A stretch of DNA of 45,353 nucleotides, from the IMG/VR virus record IMGVR_UViG_3300049732_000045, positions 1 through 45,353 of that record; one strand, written 5' to 3'. Shown here one piece after another: positions 1-7,959 of this stretch. Each line of letters starts with the position of its first letter. Within the stretch, counting starts at the first letter, position 1. Below the pieces are notes generated by a model. That model ran no database searches. It saw only the letters and a list, made by a program, of their open reading frames with translations, and had not been told where the DNA came from. Source of the stretch: a virus. A program made the position numbers and the translations under genes.

Positions 1-50
1 ACTTGGTGCCGGTGTTCATGCGTAAGACCACTAACGTCATTAACATCTAG
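1..50 (+). CDS. C-terminal end of secreted EF-hand-like protein (continues from contig end)
   Basis: The reading frame ends with TAG at 48-50 and is identical to the last codons of the 44860-45267 gene. It is the same gene seen through the circular junction, not a second copy. Confidence 0.9.
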   Translation, partial: LVPVFMRKTTNVINI

Positions 51-136
51 GAGGCTGTGATGAAAGGGACTGCGATTGAGATGACTGGGATTGTGACACT
101 GGTTGAGCCCCTTGAGCGTACCTTCTCGCATCCCTT
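1..136. repeat. Terminal overlap, left copy
   Basis: Bases 1-136 match 45218-45353 except at position 127 (C here, A at 45344). This means the contig wraps around. The unit length is about 45,217 bp whether the ends are an assembly overlap or a short direct terminal repeat. Confidence 0.95.
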
Positions 137-266
137 GGGGGGCAGCATGGTCTTGATCACTGGAAGACACAAGTTTGGCTTCCAGGTTGGACCTGAGTTT
201 GACTTCAAGCCTGGGATGCAAGTGACTGCTACGTTCGTTGTGGACGCCAGTGCGGAGGATAACTAA
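60..266 (+). CDS. Hypothetical protein, 68 aa
   Basis: I do not recognise the family. AGGAGG at 49-54 lies 5 nt before the ATG at 60, so ATG is preferred over the GTG at 57. The protein is mostly beta-prone and has no signal peptide or membrane segment. It belongs to the long plus-strand operon that crosses the contig junction, 9 nt after the secreted-protein gene. In the right-hand terminal copy codon 23 reads TAG instead of TCG, which is probably a contig-end error. Confidence 0.8.
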   Translation: MKGTAIEMTGIVTLVEPLERTFSHPLGGSMVLITGRHKFGFQVGPEFDFKPGMQVTATFVVDASAEDN

Positions 267-365
267 GTGCAGGAATTTCTGATTGATCTAGCAATCGCAG
301 TCATAATCGGGGCTGTAGTCGGGGCCATAGTTGGGACTGTGGTGGGTTACTTCACTTCGAGATGA
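267..365 (+). CDS. 32-aa single-pass membrane peptide
   Basis: GTG follows the previous TAA directly, and the stop overlaps the next gene as ATGA. After a short polar start the product is almost wholly hydrophobic and glycine-rich (Ala/Ile/Val/Gly, residues about 6-28) and ends TSR. This fits one membrane span with GxxxG-type packing. The exact tiling between neighbours supports a real gene. The function is unknown; a small holin or regulatory peptide would both fit. Confidence 0.65.
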   Translation: MQEFLIDLAIAVIIGAVVGAIVGTVVGYFTSR

Positions 366-505
366 ATCCAAGAAAGCATGACCATTGGTGTCGTAAGTGT
401 GGGCATCATGTGGCCTGCTACAACGAAGGTTGTACCGAGCCTGACCTGTGTCGTATCTGCCAGGACGATGCGCCTACGTGGGAAGTCGAGGGTGATTACC
501 TGTGA
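362..505 (+). CDS. 47-aa zinc-finger-like protein
   Basis: ATG overlaps the preceding stop (ATGA), and its own TGA overlaps the next GTG start (GTGA). It has a CxxC near residue 10, His-His and further Cys, then CRIC, enough ligands for one zinc site. The N-terminus is basic and the C-terminus acidic. Many phages carry such small Cys-rich proteins of unknown role. Confidence 0.75.
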   Translation: MNPRKHDHWCRKCGHHVACYNEGCTEPDLCRICQDDAPTWEVEGDYL

Positions 506-1245
506 CCGAGACTACGCTAGTCTGTAATGACTTGCAGATCCCCTTCCATGATCAGCGAGCCATTGACGCCATGTGTGACTTTGCGGTCAAGGGCATCAAG
601 CTAGACCGTCTGATCGTCAATGGGGATGGTTTTGACTGCTTCGAGATCAGCGACTACGACCGCAACCCTAGAGCTGATCAGATCCTTGACCGGGAGATCC
701 GTGAGGGCGCCAAGGTACTGTCCCAGTTGGCCTCCGTCGCCCCCCACCGTACCTGGCTTGGGGGTAACCACGAAGATCGCTGGCGTCGCTTCCAGTGGCG
801 TAAGGCCCCACAGCTCTCTAGCCTAGAGAGCTTTGAATTCCCTGAGGTCTTTGGCTTGACCAAGCACGGCTTCGAGTACAAGCCCTACGGTGGGGCCGTG
901 AACCTGGGCAAGCTGGTGGTGACCCATGGCTTCCTGGTCCGGTCACAGTCAGGGATGACTGGTCGGGCCACGTTTGAGCGCCTGGGGACCAGCTGCCTGG
1001 TCGGTCACACGCATCGCCTGGGGGCCTGGTACCTGACAGACATGCGAGGGCCACATGTAGCCTACGAGAACGGCTGCCTGTGCAAGCTGAAGGCTGATTG
1101 GGTCCAGCACGCTAACTGGCAGCAAGGTTTTAGCATCGTCCACCATGACCCGAAGAATGGGTTGTTCAATGTGCAGCAAGTCCCGATTCTCCCCGGCAAG
1201 AAGTTTTGGTTTGGGGACAAGTTGTATGGAGGCAAGAATGGGTGA
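502..1245 (+). CDS. Metallophosphoesterase
   Basis: The 247-aa protein has the calcineurin-like phosphoesterase motif series: an early D-x-Q (residues 10-12) with His16, NGDG near 40-43, GNHED near 88-92, a THG near 140 and GHTH near 170. These are the expected dinuclear metal ligands, so it should be active on a phosphomonoester or phosphodiester. The substrate cannot be read from sequence; phage relatives include nucleases and nucleotide phosphatases. The GTG start has GAGGG upstream and overlaps the previous stop. It is the last large gene of the replication/nucleotide operon. Confidence 0.85.
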   Translation: MTETTLVCNDLQIPFHDQRAIDAMCDFAVKGIKLDRLIVNGDGFDCFEISDYDRNPRADQILDREIREGAKVLSQLASVAPHRTWLGGNHEDRWRRFQWRKAPQLSSLESFEFPEVFGLTKHGFEYKPYGGAVNLGKLVVTHGFLVRSQSGMTGRATFERLGTSCLVGHTHRLGAWYLTDMRGPHVAYENGCLCKLKADWVQHANWQQGFSIVHHDPKNGLFNVQQVPILPGKKFWFGDKLYGGKNG

Positions 1246-1411
1246 GTGTGTTCAGCATTTGTACTGGGCTGACGGCAAGACGTTTGAGACTCGTGACGAG
1301 GCGATTAGCTACGCTAAGGACATTGCCACCAGGCACAAGGAGAAGAAGACTGTGTGGAAGCATGTGGCAGATGTACACCCGCCTGGTGGTCCTACGGTTG
1401 TGATCTTCTAA
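1238..1411 (+). CDS. Hypothetical protein, 57 aa
   Basis: ATG at 1238 has GGAGG 5 nt upstream and overlaps the phosphoesterase stop. The protein opens MGECVQHLYWADGKTF, has a basic middle (RHKEKK) and ends in a Gly-Pro-rich tail. I recognise no family. The start is chosen on the ribosome site and overlap; a longer frame to 1145 would run inside the phosphoesterase. Confidence 0.75.
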   Translation: MGECVQHLYWADGKTFETRDEAISYAKDIATRHKEKKTVWKHVADVHPPGGPTVVIF

Positions 1412-1429
1412 AAGAATGGATGTGGTAGG

Positions 1430-1486
1430 GTGCTCTCTTTGATCTATGTGCTTGGCTTGCTGTTTGTCTTTGGTCCGTGGGATTGA
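1430..1486 (+). CDS. Possible 18-aa hydrophobic peptide
   Basis: GTG at 1430 follows a GGTAGG stretch. The 18 codons encode an almost wholly hydrophobic peptide (Leu/Val/Ile/Phe). Its TGA overlaps a TTG start of the next gene. It may be a translational-coupling leader; the evidence is weak because it is so short. Confidence 0.3.
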   Translation: MLSLIYVLGLLFVFGPWD

Positions 1487-1650
1487 GTCCAGTGATTCTG
1501 GCTAGACTGTACGTCAAGCCAAAGCTGACCAAAGACCAGCTTAACCAACTGGCTGACGAGCTGTCTGCTCTAGCCAGTGATATCAAGAAAGGGTGGTCCA
1601 ACGGGGGTCACGTCAAGTTTGAGACAGTAGAGATCGGTCCAGCTCTATGA
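1483..1650 (+). CDS. Hypothetical protein, 55 aa
   Basis: The frame 1483-1650 has phage-like codon choice and a helical, charged sequence (KPKLTKDQLNQLADELSALA) ending near EIGPAL. The start is TTG at 1483 (TTGA overlap) or GTG at 1492. It is the last gene of the plus-strand operon. No function is recognised. Confidence 0.65.
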   Translation: MSPVILARLYVKPKLTKDQLNQLADELSALASDIKKGWSNGGHVKFETVEIGPAL

Positions 1651-1793
1651 GCTAGGTCTGTCGTCCGTGGATGCCTTGCCAGCGAGCGGGATACCCCCGC
1701 ACAGGGAGGCTACGCGAACCATGGACTTGATGGGGTAAGTCTGGTGCGAGCTGGTTAGCGCTGACTGGCCACTGGAGCCTGGTTTATAGCACA
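1651..1793 (+). other. Non-coding 3' region with nested stems (candidate structured RNA)
   Basis: No frame looks coding. 1663-1670 can pair with 1719-1726 (8 bp, one G-U). Inside that, 1673-1676 pairs with 1707-1710 and 1686-1690 with 1696-1700. It lies between the last plus-strand gene and the terminator, so it would be the 3' end of the long transcript. It is not a tRNA: there is no T-loop or CCA. Confidence 0.4.
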
Positions 1794-1822
1794 AATGCCC
1801 TACTCTTGTTGAGTAGGGCATT
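1794..1822. terminator. Bidirectional terminator between convergent operons
   Basis: Perfect 12-bp stem, AATGCCCTACTC (1794-1805) with GAGTAGGGCATT (1811-1822), loop TTGTT. A short T-rich tail follows on the plus side. It separates the ends of the plus and minus operons. Confidence 0.85.
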
Positions 1823-1858
1823 CGTGTTTCTATTGCCTGATGTTGGCGGTTGCTAGGT

Positions 1859-2047
1859 TCAACCAGGGCTCACAGTAACAGGTGAGGCAGGGGTTGGGTC
1901 AGAAGTCAAGAGCTGTACTCGTAGCTTGGTAATCTGCTCCTCTAAATCCTCTTTTACCACTTCCAGCACAGCAATCTGCTGTGCCTGTGTTGCTACCACC
2001 TTGGCTAGCTTGTCGAGCACCCTGGAAACTGGCAGCTCTCGATCCAT
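1859..2047 (-). CDS. 62-aa coiled-coil protein
   Basis: ATG overlaps the spike stop (TAATG), so translation is coupled. Residues about 8-48 form a heptad-like coiled coil (DKLAKVVATQAQQIAVLEVV...), followed by a Pro/Thr/Ser-rich tail. Last gene of the late operon. A small spike chaperone or trimerisation helper would fit the position, but this is inference. Confidence 0.75.
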   Translation of the reverse strand: MDRELPVSRVLDKLAKVVATQAQQIAVLEVVKEDLEEQITKLRVQLLTSDPTPASPVTVSPG

Positions 2048-5000
2048 TAGTTTGCCTCTGATTCATGCACGAATCCCCAACCGAAGTGGGCTTCGAGCGC
2101 CTTGACAAGTTGTTCCATGTCTACACGGAGGCGACGACCAGTAACCGTATCCACTGAATCATAGACCCAGCGGCCTGCATCGTCGTGCGGTGACAGCAGT
2201 GTAGCGTTACCAGCAGCGTCCATGACCCGCAGCTCTCCAGACGTAGAGTACAACGAGATGCCGTTAGCTAGGGTACTAGTGGGTGCGGTCCCGTCGAAGA
2301 TATCCAGGCGTCTAGTACCAGCTGTCCCAGCGCGGGCAGCGGACCCTCCAATCTGGAGTGAGCTAGTCAGGTCCATCCGCATGACCTCAGCGCTGTTGAC
2401 CCCCATGATGACCGGGGTGTTCCCGAACGTGCCAATGAGGAGTCCGTTACCTGCGACAGCCCCAAGCAGCTCTGTCCAACCTCCAATTGTTACTCCGAAT
2501 CGGGTGACAGTACGACCGGAGCTGTGAGCCTGAAACTGCAATGTCGCTATGTCAGAAGCCATCTGAAGTCTAGCAACGGCGCCCGTCCCGACGAACGAGT
2601 TTTGAACCTTGATAAACGCTTCGTTGTTGAGATGCTTTGTCGCCTGTAGGGATTCAGTGATCAGCGTTGCCGTACCAGGTGGGGTCTTGGTGTTAGTCAT
2701 TACACGAGTAAGGGTCCCAGTGCTTCCGACAGCCACGAAGATTTGACGGTCAGGAGACCAACAGACACCTCGCCAGTCGTTATCAGCTGCACTGGTTCGT
2801 GTCGTCCAGCTGATGCCGTCGTAAGACGACATGATCCGGTTGCCGGTGCCAGTCGCCGCCACCGCTAAGAAGACCTGTAAGTCTGGTGACCACTCTACGT
2901 CACGCCATTCATTATCAGCAGCGCTCGTTCTAGAGGTCCACACAAACCCATTTGGAGAGGTCATTACCCTGTTACCAGTGCCAGTGACGGCAGTTGCAAC
3001 AAGCAACTGAAGCTCTGGCGACCAGCAGAGACCGATCCATTGGTTGTCCGCTGCACTCGTCTGGATCGACCAGTTGATGCCGTCAGGTGAGGTCATTACC
3101 CTGTTGCCCGTTCCGCTAGTGGCAACTGCCACAAACAAACGAAGCTCCGGTACCCACACCACACGCCGCCATTCATTATCAGCAGCCGATGTGCGCGAGG
3201 TCCAGTTGATCCCATCTGGCGAAGTCATTACACGGTTTCCCGAACCAGACTGGGCGACTGCAACAAAGAGAGACAATTCAGGTGACCAGCAGACACCGTT
3301 CCACGTATTCGCCGCAGCTGCACTTCGAGAGGTCCAGGTGATTCCATCGGGGGAAGTCATCACTCGGTTAGTGCCGTCTTGAGAGACCGCTACGAAGAGC
3401 AACAGCGACGGTGCCCAACAGACGGTAACCCAGGTATTGTCCGCTGCACTTGTCCTAGTGGTCCAAGTCGCACCATCTGGAGAGGTCATTACTCGGGTAC
3501 CCGTGCCAGAGAACGCAATCGCAACAAACAAAGCCAACTCAGGAGACCAACAAACGTCAATCCAAGAATTGTCTGTGCTATTGATCTGCGTACCCCACGC
3601 GCCGCTTTTGATCGCTTGTTCAGTGATCGTTCTCTCACTGGAATGGGCCATCAGACGACGCCCGTTCCGGTACACTGGGGTCCCCGAGTCCGAGTTGTTC
3701 GCGGCCAACTGCGTCACGTCATAGTCACCGTTGACATAGTTGCCATAGCCACCCGACAAGGTAATCGACGGGTTGCCACCGTAGGTATACAGGTTGTTGA
3801 TGATGCAATGTTCCATCTCCACCAACCACGCACCACCAGCGGCCCCGATAGAGTAAACATGGACGTTGTTGGCCACACACCGTCGTGTCCATACCATCCC
3901 GAAGCCGGTGTATGGCGAGCCATTACCATGGACAGCGATGTTCGAGATTTGGCACGCTGCCGAACGCTGGAGTTTAAAGCCACGTCCAGCTGCTACCGTG
4001 TCATGGACGATATTGACGTTGGAGATTTGGCAGTTGGCGAGAGACCCCAAAGCAGGTCCAAACCCTGTGGACTGCTCAGAGGATATGTTGTCAATCGTGC
4101 TCTTAGTCTGACGACCAAAGCTCACGTCCGCGAACGAACCATTCCCGCACTTCTTCACACGAATACTACGAGCGATGTTACCGTGTCCGGTATCCATCCA
4201 AAGCCCAGCTCCGGTAAGATTGATCAGGTTCATATCTTCGACTAGACAGTTACGGGCGACGTGCAGCGCGATCCCATGCGTATCCACGCCGGTATTGCCA
4301 GAGCCGTCGATTGTCCCACCACGAATGATGATCGTGCCGAAACTGGATGGGGCGTAGCGATTAACGTAGGCGTTCTTCAGCGTAGTGTAGCGCCAATACA
4401 ACGGGTCTGCGAGGGTGAGTGTCTGTGACGTGATTGCGAGCACTTGAGACACTTGTGCCCTACCATCATCCTCGTTAATTAGCACCCAATCTCCAACGAC
4501 GAGACCCAACGTAGACACACCACTTGCGACGAGCGTAATCTGGTTCGCAAATTCCGCTCCGTCCACATTCAGCTCCACTGGCCCGACACCGCTGCCTATC
4601 CAAGAGAACACCGTGTAGGATGCGCTAGTCGTTGGCTTAATCGTGGCGCTATTCAAGTCAAGAACATGGCCATTACGAAGGGTCAACGAGCTAGAAGTCT
4701 TGTAGGTCTTGCCACGTCCGAAGCTGACGTACAGCTCCGCGTTGAGCGCTGCCTGGATTGCAGCAGTATCATCTGCCACGCCGTTACCGACTGCGTTATA
4801 TGGAGGCGCGTCTACACAGACGGATGGGAGAGTGTTGGCCGTGAGCGTCGTGAAGGCCCCACTGTTGGGCGTAGTGCTGCCAATGGGTAATGGTGCGGCC
4901 CATGTCGCCCCCTGAAGTCTCTCAGCGTCCACAACCTCGATGAAGACTTGTTCGCCGGTTTGACCCTCTTCGTCTACCAGGACAAACGCTACCTGAGCAG

Positions 5001-5271
5001 GCTCGTAGTTAGTACCTCGCGTCGCGTCGATGGTCTTGATGATCAGTACATAATCACCCAGGACGGCATCGACTGGTGACTGCCACGAGTAGGTATAGAC
5101 GCCAGTCGCTACGTTGGTCGCGGCCTGTTCACTGACGACAGCAGCCCCGGTGATATCCTTGAGGGTGACCTTGGCTCCCCCCGAAGGGTTGTACAGAACA
5201 GGGATCTCAGCAGTATCGTCAAACGTGTTAAACCGGAGATGGATTAGCGATCCTACTTGGATACGTTTCAC
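2047..5271 (-). CDS. Tail spike: beta-helix with seven-repeat propeller-like domain
   Basis: 1074 aa, GTG start with GAAGG 8 nt upstream. Residues 1-110 form a beta-rich head that probably attaches to the tail. About 150-190 is the pectate-lyase-superfamily entry motif (Ala-x-Gly-x-Gly-x-Ala-Asp-Asp-Thr-Ala-Ala-Ile-Gln), followed by a right-handed beta-helix of short Gly/Asn-rich turns to about 540. About 560-860 hold seven tandem repeats near 42 aa with W..VCWSPEL.LFVAVA and RVMTSPDG..WT signatures, likely one seven-bladed propeller. The C-terminus (about 960-1074) resembles phage tail ends with a GELRVMDAAG segment. The likely role is host surface glycan recognition or cleavage; no catalytic residues can be assigned. 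Confidence 0.88.
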   Translation of the reverse strand: MKRIQVGSLIHLRFNTFDDTAEIPVLYNPSGGAKVTLKDITGAAVVSEQAATNVATGVYTYSWQSPVDAVLGDYVLIIKTIDATRGTNYEPAQVAFVLVDEEGQTGEQVFIEVVDAERLQGATWAAPLPIGSTTPNSGAFTTLTANTLPSVCVDAPPYNAVGNGVADDTAAIQAALNAELYVSFGRGKTYKTSSSLTLRNGHVLDLNSATIKPTTSASYTVFSWIGSGVGPVELNVDGAEFANQITLVASGVSTLGLVVGDWVLINEDDGRAQVSQVLAITSQTLTLADPLYWRYTTLKNAYVNRYAPSSFGTIIIRGGTIDGSGNTGVDTHGIALHVARNCLVEDMNLINLTGAGLWMDTGHGNIARSIRVKKCGNGSFADVSFGRQTKSTIDNISSEQSTGFGPALGSLANCQISNVNIVHDTVAAGRGFKLQRSAACQISNIAVHGNGSPYTGFGMVWTRRCVANNVHVYSIGAAGGAWLVEMEHCIINNLYTYGGNPSITLSGGYGNYVNGDYDVTQLAANNSDSGTPVYRNGRRLMAHSSERTITEQAIKSGAWGTQINSTDNSWIDVCWSPELALFVAIAFSGTGTRVMTSPDGATWTTRTSAADNTWVTVCWAPSLLLFVAVSQDGTNRVMTSPDGITWTSRSAAAANTWNGVCWSPELSLFVAVAQSGSGNRVMTSPDGINWTSRTSAADNEWRRVVWVPELRLFVAVATSGTGNRVMTSPDGINWSIQTSAADNQWIGLCWSPELQLLVATAVTGTGNRVMTSPNGFVWTSRTSAADNEWRDVEWSPDLQVFLAVAATGTGNRIMSSYDGISWTTRTSAADNDWRGVCWSPDRQIFVAVGSTGTLTRVMTNTKTPPGTATLITESLQATKHLNNEAFIKVQNSFVGTGAVARLQMASDIATLQFQAHSSGRTVTRFGVTIGGWTELLGAVAGNGLLIGTFGNTPVIMGVNSAEVMRMDLTSSLQIGGSAARAGTAGTRRLDIFDGTAPTSTLANGISLYSTSGELRVMDAAGNATLLSPHDDAGRWVYDSVDTVTGRRLRVDMEQLVKALEAHFGWGFVHESEAN
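2690..3590 (-). repeat. Seven tandem coding repeats (propeller blades)
   Basis: Seven units of roughly 126 bp in the spike gene share TSPDG, SAADN and WSPEL codons. Similarity is high at protein level and partial at DNA level, so the units are potentially recombinogenic. Confidence 0.85.
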
Positions 5272-5370
5272 TTAGGACACCTTCACAATCACAGGGCGGA
5301 CGCCAGTAGATACTCGGACAAGCTGAGCACGGGTACCAGAGACAACTCGATCCACACGTACCTTAGCCAC
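5272..5370 (-). CDS. Possible 32-aa basic peptide
   Basis: GTG at 5370 overlaps the adaptor stop by 8 nt, and TAA falls just before the spike start. The sequence is Val/Arg-rich (MAKVRVDRVVSGTRAQLVR) and looks beta-stranded. It fills the only gap between two late genes. There is no clear ribosome site, so it is tentative. Confidence 0.45.
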   Translation of the reverse strand: MAKVRVDRVVSGTRAQLVRVSTGVRPVIVKVS

Positions 5371-6085
5371 TCTGAATCACTGCGTCTCCCATCCAATTGT
5401 TCATGTCAGTGTTACTTGCACTACTAGGTCGGCCAAATGCCGAGCTGTCCAGCTCGATCTCGTCGCTGTCAGCCTCGACGCCAATACGGGTCTTCAGCAG
5501 TTCACCAATGATCTTGCGGGCATAGACCATGGCTGTTCCAGGCTCTTCCTCTTTGGTCCATTCCTTACCGCAGAGGGAGACGTACTGGATCAGGGTCCAG
5601 TCGTCAGGGAAGTTGGCCCGGTCGTTAGGCGCTAGCTTAGCGGGCAGCTTGTAGTACCACAGCTCACCGTTGTAATCCCGGTCAGGGTAAGGCCAGATGA
5701 CAAGGTTAGGGGTCAGGACCGTGTAGAACTTGGGAACACCCTTCTGGTCAGTCGTAGTATCCCGGTTAAGCCGGTAGCTGAGCGACCGCTTAGGCAGCCT
5801 ACGCTTGACAGGGGGCGACGTTTGCATGATCCGCACCCCGTTGTGAACGTCCAACGTGTAGTCGTTGGGTAAGGCATACGTGTCCTGGCCAGCGCTAAAC
5901 GTGATGGGGTGACGGCCAATGATGCCGGTCCACGGGAAGTCTCGATGGAACAGGTCTAGACCGTCTTGCAGCCAGTCGATGCACATGGCATTAGGCTGGA
6001 TCACACCACCCGGTCGTTCCTTTACGTCTAGGGACCTAGAGTTGACTAGGTTGAGGGCGCGATGTAGCGTCTCGTCACGAGTCAG
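5363..6085 (-). CDS. Tail-tube/adaptor-like protein, probable CTG start
   Basis: 240 aa if started at CTG 6085. Similar in size and layout to podovirus head-tail adaptor / tail-tube A proteins: an N-terminal helix (TRDETLHRALNLV), WLQDGLDLFHRDFPW, then a beta-rich half. The first GTG (6004) would discard about 27 residues that read as normal coding sequence with the same codon style. The upstream frame is open only to TGA at 6101-6103 and has no ATG, GTG or TTG. CTG at 6085 overlaps the previous TGA as CTGA, the usual 4-nt coupling geometry. ATC at 6094 is the alternative. Function is inferred from position between tail hub and spike. Confidence 0.75.
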   Translation of the reverse strand: MTRDETLHRALNLVNSRSLDVKERPGGVIQPNAMCIDWLQDGLDLFHRDFPWTGIIGRHPITFSAGQDTYALPNDYTLDVHNGVRIMQTSPPVKRRLPKRSLSYRLNRDTTTDQKGVPKFYTVLTPNLVIWPYPDRDYNGELWYYKLPAKLAPNDRANFPDDWTLIQYVSLCGKEWTKEEEPGTAMVYARKIIGELLKTRIGVEADSDEIELDSSAFGRPSSASNTDMNNWMGDAVIQSG

Positions 6086-6255
6086 TCTGTTGATGGGAAA
6101 TCACGTCCTTCCAGCTTGGTTACTCTGTCAGTCAGATGTTTGAGATGGTTGTCCCGCAGGGTCCACAGCATCTTGAGAACCTGGAAGGTAAAGCCGTAGT
6201 TACCTAGGATCAGGACAAACAGCGCACTAAGCAGCGTCAGGCTGGTCGGGTCCAT
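6082..6255 (-). CDS. 57-aa membrane-anchored coiled-coil protein
   Basis: ATG at 6255 with AAGGA upstream. An N-terminal hydrophobic segment (residues 5-20, LTLLSALFVLILG) is followed by a charged helix (RDNHLKHLTDRVTKLEGRD). One membrane span plus a short coiled coil resembles small i-spanin or holin-type products, or a tail-associated membrane peptide. The gene overlaps its upstream neighbour by 29 nt and the downstream adaptor by 4 nt. Confidence 0.7.
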   Translation of the reverse strand: MDPTSLTLLSALFVLILGNYGFTFQVLKMLWTLRDNHLKHLTDRVTKLEGRDFPSTD

Positions 6256-6436
6256 GCTCACGTTCCTTCAGCTCACCATTCTCGACACACCAGTAACTCC
6301 ACTTGTGGAGGGCAGGGTGATGATGAGAGATGATCACAAACTGTTGATTAGGCTGAAGGGTGATATCGTCATCATTGGCCAAGATGATCCGGCCAGTGAT
6401 ATCGCCCTTGGAGTTATAACGTAGAGCGTGGATCAT
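6227..6436 (-). CDS. Hypothetical protein, 69 aa
   Basis: ATG overlaps the stop of the fibronectin-type tail gene (ATGA). The N-terminal half is beta-stranded (RYNSKGDITGRIILANDDDI); a HHHPALHKWSYW stretch follows, then a charged tail. No family is recognised. Its overlap with both neighbours supports it being part of the late operon. Confidence 0.7.
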   Translation of the reverse strand: MIHALRYNSKGDITGRIILANDDDITLQPNQQFVIISHHHPALHKWSYWCVENGELKEREHGPDQPDAA

Positions 6437-7959
6437 TTCTTCATCTCCGCGAGAGTGAGCAGAGCAGACGTTGAGCCGACGAGACCACTGACCGTCAACT
6501 CTTGATCACTACCTAGGACTCTGCCTTGCAGCTTCCAAGTGTGGGACCCTGCTGAAATACCAGTAGTCATAAACGCCAAGCCAGGACTTGTGATGACTTC
6601 TTTGCCTGCGGCGATACTAGGCCATGCGCCGAAAATGCGATGGACCAAACCACCGTCATACAACACGTCAATGCGATACCCAATGTCTTGAGTGTTGGTC
6701 GCGTGGGTGTTCTTGATACGGGTCTCTCCAGAGAAGAACAGCATGTGCGGTCCTTCAGCGGCAGAGGTGGTGTAGGTAATCGTCAAGTTACCGATATCAG
6801 TAGCCGACGTGCTCGTGATCGTCTCGATACTCTCAGCAGCAGAGTTAAGAGCCGTAATCGCGCTTGCGGCGACCTTAGCCGTCTCGACCGCTGCCGCTGC
6901 AATCTTCGCGGCGGTGACTACAAGATCATTCAGCTTGCCTGTCGTGACTGCTAAGTCATTCAGCTTGTTGGTGATGACTGCGGCGTCGAGGATGCCAGAG
7001 CTAGTAACACCCGAGTTGAGGGTGTCAAACATCGTGGTCCCAGCGGCGTTAAAGACCTGGATACCATAGTCGCTAGAGCCAGACCCTAGCTTGCCGATCT
7101 TGACCCTGATCTTGGGCGAGCCCTGGGTATCAGTGATCGTGATGAGGCTGTTGCCACCGTCCAGCTTGATCGTCTGGTTGGTCAGCTCAATGAGTACGTC
7201 AATCGTACCTGCCGTGATCTTGTCAGCTGCAACGCTAGCGATCTTGGCATCAGTGACTTCAAGGTTACCGATCTTAGCGTTGGTGATCGCAGCATCAGCA
7301 ATGAGCGCTGTGGTAACCGCCAGCAGAGCGATCTTGGCTGTGGTGACCTGGAGATCCGCAATGTGCGCCGTGAGAATTTGGGCATTGCCAATGTGAGCGC
7401 TGTCAATGATCGCGAGGGCCAGATGCGCCCTCTGCAAGAAGACCAGGCCGTTATCAAGCTGCGTCAGGACCGTGGAGTCGTTAGCTAGCGTTGTGGCTGA
7501 CTTGACTGACGTAAACCCTGACGTGACACCATCCAGTGCGACTGCACGAATGCGGTAGTAGTACGTCGTGTTGTCTGCCAGACCACTGTCTACAAAGGCG
7601 AGTGCCCGTGCCGACGTGAGCGTCGTGACGTTGACCGTGAAGGCTAGGTCATCAGCTCGCTGGACTTCCCATCCTGAGATGTAGGGCGATGGGTCTAGAT
7701 CCCACGTCAGACCGATCTGCTTGTAGAAGCCGATAGCCTCCAGGCCGGTAGGTGTATCCGGCGTGGGGGGCGACACAGGCAGGGTGATCTGAGCAAACGG
7801 GCTCCTGGGGGTGTACCCCACTGCTTCAATGTCTAGAGCCGCAGCGACCTGCGAGGGTGCGAAGTCTTTAAGGCTTGTACGGACATGGTTCGCCCACAGC
7901 CAGAGGGCTTGGATATCCTGCTTATCGTTACCTGACAGGGTTGGGACCGGGGGCAGCAT
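6433..7959 (-). CDS. Tail protein with fibronectin type III domain
   Basis: 508 aa. Residues 1-70 are a helical head. About 70-160 is an FN3 domain (LTWDLDPSPYISGWEVQR ... TTYYYRIRAVALDG). About 165-390 holds short repeats of the type ..ITNAKIGNLEVTDAKIA, as in phage fibres and baseplate-hub tails, where they form an extended trimeric stalk. The C-terminus is a beta-sandwich-like domain. The likely role is a fibre or central tail protein. ATG overlaps the previous stop (TAATG). Confidence 0.82.
   Translation of the reverse strand: MLPPVPTLSGNDKQDIQALWLWANHVRTSLKDFAPSQVAAALDIEAVGYTPRSPFAQITLPVSPPTPDTPTGLEAIGFYKQIGLTWDLDPSPYISGWEVQRADDLAFTVNVTTLTSARALAFVDSGLADNTTYYYRIRAVALDGVTSGFTSVKSATTLANDSTVLTQLDNGLVFLQRAHLALAIIDSAHIGNAQILTAHIADLQVTTAKIALLAVTTALIADAAITNAKIGNLEVTDAKIASVAADKITAGTIDVLIELTNQTIKLDGGNSLITITDTQGSPKIRVKIGKLGSGSSDYGIQVFNAAGTTMFDTLNSGVTSSGILDAAVITNKLNDLAVTTGKLNDLVVTAAKIAAAAVETAKVAASAITALNSAAESIETITSTSATDIGNLTITYTTSAAEGPHMLFFSGETRIKNTHATNTQDIGYRIDVLYDGGLVHRIFGAWPSIAAGKEVITSPGLAFMTTGISAGSHTWKLQGRVLGSDQELTVSGLVGSTSALLTLAEMKK

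Noticed and set aside
1651-1793. Known ribozyme or tRNA
   Set aside because: No hammerhead core, T-loop or CCA; the nested stems fit no family I could recognise.
1899-2108. Alternative minus-strand frame over the 62-aa coiled-coil gene
   Set aside because: The coiled-coil frame has the TAATG coupling; this one does not.
3379-4245. 288-codon plus-strand open frame inside the spike gene
   Set aside because: Antisense to the well-supported spike; composition is that of a mirrored frame and there is no ribosome site.
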